Shown here in pieces: positions 51,961 to 61,768 of a stretch of 64,000 bases of DNA. Origin of the DNA: RGIG8748 sp045606045 (GTDB taxonomy: Bacteria > Bacillota > Clostridia > UMGS1810); the NCBI GenBank assembly GCA_045606045.1, contig JAZURE010000024.1, positions 17,979 to 81,978 on the forward strand, given 5' to 3'. Below the pieces are notes generated by a model that was given only the letters and a program-made list of their open reading frames with translations, did not search any database and was not told the DNA's origin. The position numbers were made by a program, and so were the translations under genes. Each line of letters begins with the position of its first letter. Positions within the stretch are counted from its first letter, which is position 1.

Positions 51961-52235
51961 CTGCTCTTCCTTTATATATATTTATTGATGCGGCTTCAAT
52001 TTTGAGGCTGTGTTAGAGAGTTGTTGTCTATATTAAGTTGTAAGTCCACTACCGATATGGTAGCGTGTCAAAAATCTGGTACTATCTACCTCCGTTTACT
52101 GAAATTATTTTGTGATATCACGTTGTGGTTGAGAAATCAATGGTTTCGCAACTCACAAATCAATTCTACAGGAAAAAAATTAATCAATCAAAGCGCGGCT
52201 CAAATATGAGCCAAATATTTTTATGAAGGTCAAAT
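51961..52235. other. Intergenic region between divergent units
   Basis: No gene recognised. A possible minus-strand promoter TTGAAG-17-TATAAA lies near 51972-52000. Two hairpins are visible: GTTGAGAAATC with GGTTTCGCAAC (about 52129-52155) and GGCTC/GAGCC followed by AAATATTTTT (about 52196-52220). Several short open frames here have no ribosome binding site. Confidence 0.4.
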
Positions 52236-52264
52236 TTGACAAATTTATTGACTTGTGGTATCAT
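52236..52264 (+). promoter_or_regulatory. Promoter of the HTH regulator
   Basis: TTGACA (52236-52241), 17-nt spacer, TATCAT (52259-52264). Confidence 0.75.
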
Positions 52265-52285
52265 ATGTGCAAAGGGGGTCTTGAT

Positions 52286-53110
52286 ATGGCAATTATTAAA
52301 CATATATACGACGAAAAAACAAACGGCTTTAATCATTTTTTGCAAGGTGCCAGATTTTCACAGGACTACAAGCAGAATTTTATCGACTATCTGCACGGAA
52401 GATTAGAATATCTCCAATATGAAGAAGCCAATATGGATGAAAAAGAGAGAGAATATCATATAGATGAAACAAAGACCTATATAGACCAATTAGAAAATTC
52501 TAAATATATTTCCGATGCTGCCATAGCGTATATTACAAAAGTGTCCGTTTCAACTGTAAAGCGTTGGAAAACCGTGGAAGGTGCTAAGATTGCCTACCCT
52601 AACTCTCAACAGTTAGTTGTTCTGGCAAATGCTTTCGGAGTTACTGTCAATGCGATGCTGGAAGAAACGACATTGAACGACTATGTGTATAAAGAAACTG
52701 TTGACGGAAAGTATGAGCATCTTATCGAGCAAGGTGTTGACATCGAGAAACTACGTAGGATATATGATAATAGATGCGGCAATGACGGAGAGTTTGCATT
52801 AGTTCTTGACGGACTGAATTTCTTGTTTGCGGAAAAAGAAGAGCCGTTTTCAGTATTAAAGAAACTTGCCCTGTACTTGAAGGATGCTAAATTTAATATG
52901 GATTACTGCTATTCAATGAACGATATAACTAATTTTTCTGCTTCAATAATGAACTATGAACATTCGGATTTATCTATGGAAAAGTGCCTAAAAGAAATAA
53001 GGAACAGACTTGACAGCCTTCCGAAAAACATAAGGTCATCTGAAATAAATAACTTTGATGTTCTTTGTGCGGCTTTGAAGACATATAAAGAAGAATTAAA
53101 GAAAAAATAA
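52286..53110 (+). CDS. Helix-turn-helix protein with C-terminal helical domain
   Basis: 274 residues from the ATG at 52286 with AAAGGGGG upstream. A central XRE-like helix-turn-helix (AYITKVSVSTVKRWKTVEGA, about 82-101, then QLVVLANAFGVTVNAMLEE). The N-terminal 70 residues and C-terminal 140 residues have no recognised fold. Likely a regulator of the element. The divergent minus-strand cluster and downstream RHH gene are candidate targets. A GCGATGG/CCATCGC hairpin follows the stop. Confidence 0.6.
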   Translation: MAIIKHIYDEKTNGFNHFLQGARFSQDYKQNFIDYLHGRLEYLQYEEANMDEKEREYHIDETKTYIDQLENSKYISDAAIAYITKVSVSTVKRWKTVEGAKIAYPNSQQLVVLANAFGVTVNAMLEETTLNDYVYKETVDGKYEHLIEQGVDIEKLRRIYDNRCGNDGEFALVLDGLNFLFAEKEEPFSVLKKLALYLKDAKFNMDYCYSMNDITNFSASIMNYEHSDLSMEKCLKEIRNRLDSLPKNIRSSEINNFDVLCAALKTYKEELKKK

Positions 53111-53287
53111 CATCCGGCGATGGCACTGCTTGTACCATCGCTGTTATTATGCCCTTAAACGCACCCAGGACGCCCTGTGTCTCAGGATTATGTTCTTGGC
53201 GGGTAAATTGTTGTCGGAGAATGAAAACGGATTTTTGACCACTTTTTGTCCATATTATATATAAATAGGTAAAAACTCGAAAAAACC

Positions 53288-53316
53288 TTGGCAAAAATCA
53301 AATTACGCGGTATGAT
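53288..53316 (+). promoter_or_regulatory. Promoter of the RHH gene
   Basis: TTGGCA (53288-53293), 17-nt spacer, TATGAT (53311-53316). Confidence 0.65.
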
Positions 53317-53366
53317 GTCACATGCAAGGGTTTAATGCCCTAATAAGCAGAAAAGGATGAAGGATT

Positions 53367-53600
53367 ATGGAAAATAAAGTTATGAGTGACTATCGTATGC
53401 AGCACCCCAGAAGTTATGAGCGTAATCGCGGACGTGACGGAGCAAAGGCGATGAGTTATTATTTGCCACAAGACATTATAGATTTGTTAAATTTGAAATC
53501 GGCACGTGAAAAATGCACTAAGTCGGAGTTGGTGCTGGAAGGGTTAAAATATATTCTTCGTGAAGAAATCAGGGAAACAAAACTCCACTCCACCCTATAA
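53367..53600 (+). CDS. Small ribbon-helix-helix-like protein
   Basis: 77 residues. A basic N-terminus (YRMQHPRSYERNRGRDGA) followed by AMSYYLPQDIIDLLNLK and TKSELVLEGLKYILREEI, the layout of plasmid/ICE ribbon-helix-helix DNA-binding proteins. AAAGGATGAAGGATT before ATG. A perfect terminator follows. Confidence 0.6.
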   Translation: MENKVMSDYRMQHPRSYERNRGRDGAKAMSYYLPQDIIDLLNLKSAREKCTKSELVLEGLKYILREEIRETKLHSTL

Positions 53601-53609
53601 ACCACAATG

Positions 53610-53646
53610 AGCAGGCAGGTCTGATGACCTGCCTGCTCTGTTTATT
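53610..53646 (+). terminator. Terminator after the RHH gene
   Basis: GAGCAGGCAGGTC pairs with GACCTGCCTGCTC (TGAT loop), followed by TGTTTATTG. Confidence 0.8.
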
Positions 53647-53766
53647 GTCCTGTTTAACGGACATTAAAGCGTATAAAATTATAATGCGGAGATGTAATTG
53701 TGCATCGGGAGCAGATTTTCAATTTCAAAAAAATAATTACATTTTTCTATAATTTTTTATAAATTA

Positions 53767-53795
53767 TTGAAATTGTAATCGAAATGTGCTATAAT
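53767..53795 (+). promoter_or_regulatory. Promoter of the type I R-M locus
   Basis: TTGAAA (53767-53772), 17-nt spacer, TATAAT (53790-53795). Confidence 0.8.
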
Positions 53796-53837
53796 TTATG
53801 TATTGATGTCAAACTTTAACGGTAAGGATGGATTGAT

Positions 53838-54044
53838 ATGATTAGTTACAGACCTTTCAGAGTTCTGGTTGCGGAAAAGAATTTGGAAACAACTGCTCTC
53901 GCACAGGAATTGGGTATTTCTCCAAGCACAATGGCTAAACTCAATGCTAAAAAAGAAGAAAATGAGGCTGTGTCGTTGAAAACTATCGATAAATTGTGTA
54001 AACATTTCGGGGTTTCGATAGACCAAATAGTAGAAATAAGATAA
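53838..54044 (+). CDS. XRE-type regulator of the R-M locus
   Basis: 68 residues, essentially one Cro/CI helix-turn-helix (TTALAQELGISPSTMAKLNA, about 18-37) ending in HFGVSIDQIVEIR. It lies 12 nt before hsdM and is read from the same promoter, so it is placed to act as a controller protein for restriction-modification. AAGGATGG precedes the start. Confidence 0.8.
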   Translation: MISYRPFRVLVAEKNLETTALAQELGISPSTMAKLNAKKEENEAVSLKTIDKLCKHFGVSIDQIVEIR

Positions 54045-54056
54045 GGAGATTGTGTT

Positions 54057-55562
54057 ATGGCAGTTAATAATGCAAATATTGGATTTGAAAAACAGATTTG
54101 GGATGCGGCGTGTGTCCTCTGGGGACATATTCCTGCTGCTGAATATAGAAAGGTTATTGTTGGGTTGATATTCCTTAAATATATCTCTACGGCATTTGAA
54201 AAGAGATATAAGGAACTCGTTGCGGAAGGCGACGGATTTGAAGATGATATTGACGCATATATGGAAGATAACATCTTCTTTGTTCCAACTGAAGCTCGTT
54301 GGAGTACAATCGCATCTGCAGCACATACACCTGAAATAGGTGCGGTAATTGATAACGCAATGCGTGCAATCGAAGAACAGAACCCTAAACTTAAAAATGT
54401 TCTTCCGAAGAACTACGGCAACCCAGACCTTGATAAGCGTGTATTAGGTGATGTAGTTGACCTTTTCACCAATAATATGAATATGGAAGATACAGAAGAA
54501 AGCAAAGATTTGCTTGGTCGTACCTATGAGTTCTGTATCGCAAATTTCGCAGAGTACGAGGGCGTTAAAGGCGGCGAATTCTATACACCATCAAGCATTG
54601 TTAAGACCATCGTATCTATCTTGAAGCCTTATGATAACTGTCGTGTATATGACCCTTGCTGCGGCTCTGGTGGTATGTTTGTACAGAGCGTCAAGTTCTT
54701 ACAGGCTCACTCCGGAAATAGAAATAAGATTTCTGTTTATGGACAGGAAAGCAATGCAGACACATGGAAGATGGCTAAAATGAATATGGCTATTCGTGGT
54801 ATTGATGCAGAATTCGGTCCGTATCACGCTGACACCTTCTTCAATGACTTGCATCCTACACTCAAAGCCGACTTTATTATGGCAAATCCGCCATTTAACC
54901 TTTCAAACTGGGGCGCGGAGAAATTAAAGGATGATGTCCGTTGGAAGTATGGTATGCCACCTGCTGGTAATGCCAACTTTGCGTGGATACAGCATATGAT
55001 ACATCACCTTGCTCCTAATGGCAAGATTGGTCTTGTCCTTGCTAACGGTGCTCTTTCAACACAGAGTTCAGGCGAAGGTGAAATCAGAAAGAATATCATC
55101 GAGAGTGACCTTGTAGAAGGTATTGTTGCACTACCCACACAATTGTTTTATAGTGTATCCCTTCCCGTAACTCTTTGGTTTATCAGCAAGAACAAAAAGC
55201 AAAAAGGCAAAACCCTGTTCGTTGATGCCCGTAAGATGGGATATATGGCAGATAGAACTCACCGAGATTTTTCCGATGAAGATATACAGAAACTTGCCGA
55301 CACATTTGTAGCATTTCAGGGCGGAAATCTTGAAGAAGTTAAGGGCTTCTGCGCGGTTGCCTCTATTGAAGATATACAGAAACAGGACTATATATTAACA
55401 CCTGGAAGATATGTGGGTATTGAAGAACAGGAAGAAGACGATGAACCTTTTGAAGAAAAGATGACAAGATTGACATCCGAACTCTTTGAGATGTTTGATA
55501 AATCGCATGACCTTGAAAATGAAATTCGCAGAAAGTTAGGTGTTATTGGATATGGAAACTAA
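54057..55562 (+). CDS. hsdM: Type I restriction-modification system DNA methyltransferase subunit
   Basis: 501 residues. An N-terminal helical domain (ANIGFEKQIWDAACVLWG) and an N6-adenine methyltransferase domain with SAM motif YDPCCGSGGMFVQS (about 199-212) and catalytic NPPF (DFIMANPPFNLSNWG, about 276-290). It methylates adenine together with HsdS. hsdS overlaps its end by 11 nt. Confidence 0.96.
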   Translation: MAVNNANIGFEKQIWDAACVLWGHIPAAEYRKVIVGLIFLKYISTAFEKRYKELVAEGDGFEDDIDAYMEDNIFFVPTEARWSTIASAAHTPEIGAVIDNAMRAIEEQNPKLKNVLPKNYGNPDLDKRVLGDVVDLFTNNMNMEDTEESKDLLGRTYEFCIANFAEYEGVKGGEFYTPSSIVKTIVSILKPYDNCRVYDPCCGSGGMFVQSVKFLQAHSGNRNKISVYGQESNADTWKMAKMNMAIRGIDAEFGPYHADTFFNDLHPTLKADFIMANPPFNLSNWGAEKLKDDVRWKYGMPPAGNANFAWIQHMIHHLAPNGKIGLVLANGALSTQSSGEGEIRKNIIESDLVEGIVALPTQLFYSVSLPVTLWFISKNKKQKGKTLFVDARKMGYMADRTHRDFSDEDIQKLADTFVAFQGGNLEEVKGFCAVASIEDIQKQDYILTPGRYVGIEEQEEDDEPFEEKMTRLTSELFEMFDKSHDLENEIRRKLGVIGYGN

Positions 55563-56748
55563 GAAATATCTTATGGAAGATGCACTTGACGAAATAATTG
55601 ATTATCGTGGAAAAACACCCAAAAAATCCGAAACAGGAATAATGACTTTAAGTGCTAAATCGGTAAAAAATGGATATATAGATTACTCTCAATGTTATTA
55701 TATTTCTCAATCTGAATATAAGAAATTTATGGTTAGAGGCTTCCCAAAAGTGGGCGATATACTACTAACAACAGAAGCACCTCTTGGTATGGTATGCCGT
55801 TTAGATAGAGATGATGTCGCAATAGCTCAACGGCTACTAACACTTAGAGGAAAAAAAGGCGTATTGAATAACGATTATCTGCTCTATTATCTACAATCCC
55901 CAATCGGACAATATTTATTAAGGTCAAGAGAAACAGGAACTACGGTAACGGGAATAAAACAATCAGAGTTTAGAAAAATTGAAATGGATTTGCCTGATAT
56001 TAAATATCAAGAAAAAGTTGCTTCTATTTTAAGAAGTATTGATGAAAAAATTAATTTAAATAATAAAATAAACGATAATTTAGAGCAAGAAGCCCAAGCA
56101 ATCTATAATACTATTGTGAAAAATTCCATCAACAAAAAAACATTAAGTGATTTTATAAAAATAAAACACGGTTATGCTTTCAAAGGTGATTTCATATCTT
56201 CCGATGATAATGGTGTTGTTTTAGTAACTCCCGGTAATTTCTGTATTGGTGGAGGCTTTAAAGAAACCAAATGCAAATTTTTTACAAATGATTATCCCAA
56301 TGATTATGTATTAAAGCCAAATAGTTTGATTGTAACAATGACTGATTTAAGCAAAGAGGCAGATACTTTGGGATATGGTGCTCTTGTACCATATTCTACA
56401 CAACGTATATATCTTCATAACCAGCGAATAGGTTTAGTAGAACAGATTAGTAACGAATTACCTATTTCCTATATTTATTGGTATATGAGAAGTTATGAAT
56501 ATCATATGTGTATTGTTGGAAGTTCATCAGGTTCAACAGTAAAACACACATCACCAGGACGTATTTTAGAACAGACTATTCCAATTCCGGCCATAACCGA
56601 CCGCACAGAGTACATACCTGTTCTTGACGAGATAAATGCAATCATATCAAAAAAACACACAGAAAATATACATCTCCAATCATTGAGAGATGCGCTTATA
56701 CCAAAACTTATATCGGGTGATATTGATATTTCTAATATCGATATTTAA
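55552..56748 (+). CDS. hsdS: Type I restriction-modification specificity subunit
   Basis: 398 residues from the ATG at 55552 with AGGTG upstream. Two target-recognition domains (about 1-165 and 205-370), each followed by a conserved helix: first after EKVASILRSIDEKINLNNKI (about 159-178), second ending in SLRDALIPKLISGDIDISN. The two halves set the two parts of the bipartite target. The recognition sequence cannot be read from the protein. Confidence 0.94.
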   Translation: METKKYLMEDALDEIIDYRGKTPKKSETGIMTLSAKSVKNGYIDYSQCYYISQSEYKKFMVRGFPKVGDILLTTEAPLGMVCRLDRDDVAIAQRLLTLRGKKGVLNNDYLLYYLQSPIGQYLLRSRETGTTVTGIKQSEFRKIEMDLPDIKYQEKVASILRSIDEKINLNNKINDNLEQEAQAIYNTIVKNSINKKTLSDFIKIKHGYAFKGDFISSDDNGVVLVTPGNFCIGGGFKETKCKFFTNDYPNDYVLKPNSLIVTMTDLSKEADTLGYGALVPYSTQRIYLHNQRIGLVEQISNELPISYIYWYMRSYEYHMCIVGSSSGSTVKHTSPGRILEQTIPIPAITDRTEYIPVLDEINAIISKKHTENIHLQSLRDALIPKLISGDIDISNIDI

Positions 56749-56795
56749 GTCATCAAATTAGAGTTTTCTACACCATATTTTGAAAGGAGTAATAT

Positions 56796-57380
56796 ATGTT
56801 ATCATCATTTCCAAGAGAAAAAGTAAAACTTATAAAAAGAAGTTCTGTTGTTATCGAAGACATCGATGCGGTTGTGCAAAGTGATTTAATCGTTATTGAT
56901 GACGCTTCTCTTGATATAGAAGAAGGAGATACAATTGAAAGAGTATTGCCAACAGGAAAATCGGAATATTATTTGGTTCTTGACAGAGGCTATTTTGCGG
57001 CACATGGTAGATTTCCAGCGCACTATCAGGCTTCTGTAAGAAAACAGAGTTCTATTGATTTAGATAAAGGTAAGAATGTTGTAAATAATTATAATATAGG
57101 GACAGCAGAAAAGATTAATATCAATTCTACTGACAATTCTGTAACATATAATGTTTCATCGGAAGACAGAGCGCTTATGGAAACTTTGAAGATGGTTGCT
57201 AAAGAATTAGAAAATAAAGATGCAATTATTCAATCAATCGAAGAAATGAAAAGCAGTATCGGTAAAAAAAGTTTTGCGGAAAAGTACAATGCCTTTATAC
57301 AGAATGTTGCAAATCATATGACAATCTTTGCATCATATATTCCTGCATTGACGCAGATACTGACAAATTCTATAAAGTGA
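56796..57380 (+). CDS. Accessory protein in the R-M locus, gene 1
   Basis: 194 residues. A beta-rich N-terminal domain (about 1-90) with GDTIERVLPTGKSEYYLVLD and HGRFPAHYQASVRK, then an Asn/Ser-rich linker (NNYNIGTAEKININSTDNS) and a C-terminal helical part ending in a moderately hydrophobic stretch (NHMTIFASYIPALTQIL). The E-Y-x-V-x-D...HYQ pattern is familiar, from memory, from abortive-infection-type proteins. No confident family. Two bases separate it from the next gene. It lies between hsdS and hsdR, so a defence role is likely but unproved. Confidence 0.55.
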   Translation: MLSSFPREKVKLIKRSSVVIEDIDAVVQSDLIVIDDASLDIEEGDTIERVLPTGKSEYYLVLDRGYFAAHGRFPAHYQASVRKQSSIDLDKGKNVVNNYNIGTAEKININSTDNSVTYNVSSEDRALMETLKMVAKELENKDAIIQSIEEMKSSIGKKSFAEKYNAFIQNVANHMTIFASYIPALTQILTNSIK

Positions 57381-57381
57381 T

Positions 57382-58011
57382 ATGGTGGTCAATATGAAAG
57401 AGTTAATAAGTGCGATACGAGAATTAGGTCAGCCTGGATGTATCGATTACATACAAATGATTGCGACAGTTATCAGTGTAGGTATATCGGGTGCTGCACT
57501 GTTTTACGCAATTAGGGTTCCGAAAAAAATCGCAAGTGAGCAAAATAAAATTGCGTTATTTGAAAAGCGGTTTATGGCACTACAAAAAATTGGAATAATA
57601 ATGTCTGAGTATAAAAACATCAAAAATATAATGTCCAAAGTAATTATACCTGATAATCTAAGAAAACACTTTATATGTTCCATTCAGGACAGCACCAAAC
57701 GTGTTGCTGTCATACGCGATAATACAGACAAAATGTTTCAGTATATGTTTGAACAAGAAATATGTGATAAAATTAGTTTTATACATACATCTGGGGAACA
57801 ATTAGCTGAGGTCTTATCAAAGTTTGAAGCATTGATGCGTCAGCAACGTTATGTAAGTATATCAGAGAAAGACTGGTACGACATCGTATCCAAAGATAAA
57901 GATGTTATTGAACTACATAAAGAAATTATAGATATATGTAACAAAGTATTAGCGTTAGAAGAAATCGTTTCCGAAGAAGCCAAACGTTGTATGGATTTAC
58001 GAACATCATAA
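57382..58011 (+). CDS. Accessory membrane-anchored protein in the R-M locus, gene 2
   Basis: 209 residues (205 if started at the ATG at 57394, which has GGTGG upstream). One transmembrane segment near the N-terminus (MIATVISVGISGAALFYAI, about 26-44), then a long helical, probably coiled-coil cytoplasmic part. No enzymatic motif seen. Coupled to gene 1 and 21 nt before hsdR. Membrane anchoring beside a soluble partner is a pattern of some abortive-infection modules. Function unknown. Confidence 0.55.
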   Translation: MVVNMKELISAIRELGQPGCIDYIQMIATVISVGISGAALFYAIRVPKKIASEQNKIALFEKRFMALQKIGIIMSEYKNIKNIMSKVIIPDNLRKHFICSIQDSTKRVAVIRDNTDKMFQYMFEQEICDKISFIHTSGEQLAEVLSKFEALMRQQRYVSISEKDWYDIVSKDKDVIELHKEIIDICNKVLALEEIVSEEAKRCMDLRTS

Positions 58012-58032
58012 AATCACAAGGAGATAAGTTAT

Positions 58033-61000
58033 ATGGGAGTTTTTTTCACCGAAGCAGATTATGAAAATTCCGTAATCGAACTGTTTAAGGGGTTAGGCTA
58101 TACTTATGTCTATGCTCCTGAACTTGAAAGGGATTTGAAAAGCCCTTTATACGAAGAAGAACTGATGAGTGCGTTATACAGGTTAAATCCCGATTTGCCT
58201 GATAGCGCTATTTCCGATGCTCTTTATAAATTAAAGAACTATGAGAACGGCGAACTCGTGCAGAAGAACGCCGTATTTATGGACTACCTGCAGAATGGTA
58301 TTCCTGTTCGTTATTTAGATAAAGGCGAAGAACGCTCTGCTCTCTGCTACCTTGTTGATTATAAGAATGTTGATAATAACTCCTTTGTCGTTGCAAATCA
58401 ATGGACTTTTATAGAGAACTCTAACAAGCGCCCTGATGTCTTGTTGTTCCTTAATGGTATGCCTGTTGTTCTGGTAGAACTAAAATCGCCATCGCGTGAA
58501 GAAACGGATGCGTCGGAAGCATATTTGCAGATAAGGAACTATATGCAGGAAATCCCGTCCATGTTCATATATAATGCAATCTGTGTTATGAGCGACCAAT
58601 TGACATCAAAAGCAGGCACTATAACATCCGGGGAAGACCGCTTTATGGAGTGGAAAACCAAAGACGGTAATTATGAAAACACACAATATGCACAGTTTGA
58701 TACCTTTTTTGAAGGTATGTTCCAAAAGGACAGACTGCTTGATATCATAAAGAACTTCATCTGTTTTTCTAACGAGGGCATAAAGAGTTTTAAGATTTTA
58801 GCAGGCTATCATCAGTATTTTGCCGTAAATAAAGCGGTAGTTTCTACGAAAAAAGGAACTATGACAGATGGTAAAGGCGGCGTGTTCTGGCATACACAAG
58901 GAAGTGGCAAATCGCTTTCTATGGTATTTTATGCTCATCTGCTGCAAGAAAAGTTGGACAGCCCTACTATCGTGGTGCTTACAGACCGTAATGACCTTGA
59001 TGACCAATTATACGGACAGTTTGCGAAGTGTAAAGACTTTTTGCGTCAGGAACCGATACAGGCTGAAAGTCGAGAGCATCTGAAATCGTTACTTGACGGC
59101 AGACAGGCTAACGGTATCATTTTCACAACGATGCAAAAATTTGAAGAAGCCGACAATGCTCTTTCCGAAAGAAGAAATATTGTTGTTATGGCAGACGAAG
59201 CGCATCGTGGCCAGTACGGGTTATCCGAAAAAATCAAGATAACCAAGAATGATGACGGTGAAGAAATCGCTAAAAGAGTTGTTGGTACTGCTCGTATTAT
59301 CAGGAACAGTTTGCCGAATGCTACATACATTGGCTTTACTGGTACTCCTATATCTGCAAAGGACAGAAATACCAGAGAAATCTTTGGTGATTACATAGAT
59401 ATTTATGATATGACACAGGCTGTTGAAGACGGTGCTACTCGCCCTGTTTACTACGAAAGCCGAGTTATTAAGCTAAACCTTGACGAGAATACGCTGAAGC
59501 TTATTGATGCGGAATATGATATTATGGCTCATAATGCTGATGAGCAGGTTATAGAGCAGAGCAAGCGGGAGTTAGGACAGATGGAAGCCGTACTTGGTAA
59601 CGACCAGACCATTAACTCTCTCGTAAATGACATTTTAGACCACTATGAGAATTACAGGGAAGGTCTGCTTACGGGTAAAGCGATGATAGTTGCCTACTCT
59701 CGCCCGATAGCGATGAAGATATATAAAAGAATACTTGAAGTAAGACCTGCTTGGAAGGACAAGGTTGGCGTTGTTATGACAAGCAGCAATAAAGACCCTG
59801 AAGAATGGCACTCTATCGTAGGTAACAAGCATCATAAGGATGAGTTGGCGATAAAGTTTAAGGACAATGACAGTCCGCTTAAAATTGCCATCGTAGTAGA
59901 TATGTGGCTTACGGGATTTGATGTTCCGTCTCTTGCTACTATGTATGTTTATAAGCCTATGAGTGGCTATAATCTGATGCAGGCGATTGCTCGTGTAAAT
60001 CGTGTATTTAGAGATAAAGAAGGCGGTCTTGTAGTAGACTATGTTGGTATCGCATCCGCACTTAAACAGGCGATGAATGATTATACGGTGCGTGACCGTA
60101 AGAATTACGGTGATACTGACGTTGCGAAGGTTGCATATCCGAAGTTCCTTGAAAAGTTATCTATCTGTAAAGACCTGTTTCATGGGTTTGATTATGATAA
60201 GTTCAAGACGGGAACTGACCTTGAACGTGCAAAGACAATCAGCGGTGCCGTAAACTATATCATCGCTCGTGAGAAAGAAAAAGAAAGAGAAGATTTTGTG
60301 AAAGAAGCACTTATGCTGCATCAGGCGTTGTCCTTGTGTTCTTCTCTGGTAGATAAAGATATGAGATTTGAAGCCGCTTTCTTTGAAGCCGTAAGGGTTA
60401 TGGTAATAAGGCTTACCAATCAGGGAACAGGCAAGAAAATTTCATTACCTGAAATGAACGCCCGTATCAATGAACTGTTAAAGCAGAGCATCAAGAGCGA
60501 CGGCGTAATCAACTTATTCTCCGATGTTCAGCAGGAGTTCTCACTATTTGACCCCAAGTTCCTTGAAGAAATCAGCAAGATGAAAGAAAAGAACTTGGCG
60601 GTTGAACTGTTGAAGAAACTTATTGCCGAACAGATACATGTATATAAGAGAACTAATGTTGTTAAATCCGAAAAGTTTAGTGACATCATTCACGAAGTAA
60701 TGAATAGGTACTTAAACGGTATGCTTACCAACGAGCAGGTTATTGAAGAACTTATGAACCTTGCAAAGCAGATTTCCAAAGCAAAAGAAGAAGGCGAAGA
60801 ATTAGGTTTATCTCCTGATGAGTTAGCATTTTATGATGCTTTGACAAAGCCACAGGCTATAAAGGACTTCTATGAGAACGATGAACTCATCGCTATCACA
60901 AAAGAACTTACAGACGCTTTAAGGAAGAATAAGACGGTAGATTGGCAGAGAAAAGACAGCGCACGTGCCAAGATGCGTATGCTTATCAAGAAACTTCTTA

Positions 61001-61092
61001 AAAAGCATAAGTACCCACCAGAAGGTATGGATGAAGCGGTGCAGACTGTTATGGTTCAGTGCGAATTGTGGGTAGATAATGAAGAGATGTAA
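58033..61092 (+). CDS. hsdR: Type I restriction-modification endonuclease subunit
   Basis: 1,019 residues. N-terminal PD-(D/E)XK nuclease with RPDVLLFLNGMPVVLVELK (about 135-153). SF2 motor: Walker A FWHTQGSGKSLSM (about 284-296), DEAH box MADEAHRGQYG (about 385-395), TGTPI motif III (about 436-440), IVDMWLTGFDVPSL (about 622-635) and motif VI QAIARVNRVFRDK (about 650-662), then a C-terminal helical domain for docking to HsdM/HsdS. AAGGAG precedes ATG. Intact, so the locus appears functional. Confidence 0.96.
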   Translation: MGVFFTEADYENSVIELFKGLGYTYVYAPELERDLKSPLYEEELMSALYRLNPDLPDSAISDALYKLKNYENGELVQKNAVFMDYLQNGIPVRYLDKGEERSALCYLVDYKNVDNNSFVVANQWTFIENSNKRPDVLLFLNGMPVVLVELKSPSREETDASEAYLQIRNYMQEIPSMFIYNAICVMSDQLTSKAGTITSGEDRFMEWKTKDGNYENTQYAQFDTFFEGMFQKDRLLDIIKNFICFSNEGIKSFKILAGYHQYFAVNKAVVSTKKGTMTDGKGGVFWHTQGSGKSLSMVFYAHLLQEKLDSPTIVVLTDRNDLDDQLYGQFAKCKDFLRQEPIQAESREHLKSLLDGRQANGIIFTTMQKFEEADNALSERRNIVVMADEAHRGQYGLSEKIKITKNDDGEEIAKRVVGTARIIRNSLPNATYIGFTGTPISAKDRNTREIFGDYIDIYDMTQAVEDGATRPVYYESRVIKLNLDENTLKLIDAEYDIMAHNADEQVIEQSKRELGQMEAVLGNDQTINSLVNDILDHYENYREGLLTGKAMIVAYSRPIAMKIYKRILEVRPAWKDKVGVVMTSSNKDPEEWHSIVGNKHHKDELAIKFKDNDSPLKIAIVVDMWLTGFDVPSLATMYVYKPMSGYNLMQAIARVNRVFRDKEGGLVVDYVGIASALKQAMNDYTVRDRKNYGDTDVAKVAYPKFLEKLSICKDLFHGFDYDKFKTGTDLERAKTISGAVNYIIAREKEKEREDFVKEALMLHQALSLCSSLVDKDMRFEAAFFEAVRVMVIRLTNQGTGKKISLPEMNARINELLKQSIKSDGVINLFSDVQQEFSLFDPKFLEEISKMKEKNLAVELLKKLIAEQIHVYKRTNVVKSEKFSDIIHEVMNRYLNGMLTNEQVIEELMNLAKQISKAKEEGEELGLSPDELAFYDALTKPQAIKDFYENDELIAITKELTDALRKNKTVDWQRKDSARAKMRMLIKKLLKKHKYPPEGMDEAVQTVMVQCELWVDNEEM

Positions 61093-61768
61093 TCTTCCAA
61101 TGTGAAGTGCCGAATATTTTGCATAATTTAATAGTAATTTGAGAGCCGGTCTTTTGGACCGGCTCGTACTATGTTTACAGGAGAATATGTTGTCATCTCA
61201 TTCCGTACAGTTTTTTACGATGTGAAACGGTATTTTTTTTGCATAATATGATATAAAGATTAAATAGTGGGTATAAAAGCAGAAATCACATCGGAGAGTT
61301 GCCGCATTAAAGCAAAGCGGTATTTTTCATCGTATAATGCCGATAATTTTGCACAATATAATGCTTTTATCTCTAATTAAAAAGTGTTGGTTTTTTCATC
61401 GAAAAAAATCAACCCACCCTTTTTTATAAAAAATCGGGAACAAAAATGCAAAATTTTTGTTCCCGGAGATTAACTGATTTTTAAGAAAAAGATGCTGAAG
61501 TCAAAAGCCTGTTATTTCAGCATCACATTTCTGAACATAAATTATAAAATAATCATTCAGTGTGCATGAAAAATTGAGAGACGTTTTATAAAAAGATTAT
61601 ACATGTTTTAGCTTTCAAAATATTTGTAGATTTCCACCGATTAAGGCCATGCTCTCTCGTGTCTTACAGGTTGAGATAAAATAAGATGCAAAAAATCTGC
61701 AAATATTTAATAAAAGCATTTTGAAAGACTGATATTTCAACCTTTTTATACATCTGCCGTTTTCGTTG
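61093..61768. other. Gene-free AT-rich region with hairpins and repeats
   Basis: 676 nt without a convincing gene. Contents: terminator-like hairpin GAGCCGGTC/GACCGGCTC (about 61141-61167) ending the hsdR transcript; TACAGTTTTTTA near 61206, like the tandem repeats at 48.16 kb; the 22-nt repeat at 61252-61273; a GGTTTTTT/AAAAAATC stem near 61390-61413; a perfect CGGGAACAAAAAT/ATTTTTGTTCCCG hairpin (61435-61464). An open frame at 61615-61812 on the minus strand is most likely an overlap of the recombinase. Confidence 0.5.
61252..61273 (+). repeat. Dispersed 22-nt repeat, second identical copy
   Basis: TATAAAGATTAAATAGTGG plus GTA, identical to 48393-48414, in the same orientation, 12.86 kb away. 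Confidence 0.6.

Noticed and set aside
53796..54326. Minus-strand frames of 176 and 142 codons over the XRE/hsdM start
   Set aside because: They lie opposite well-supported genes and have no start signals or domain.
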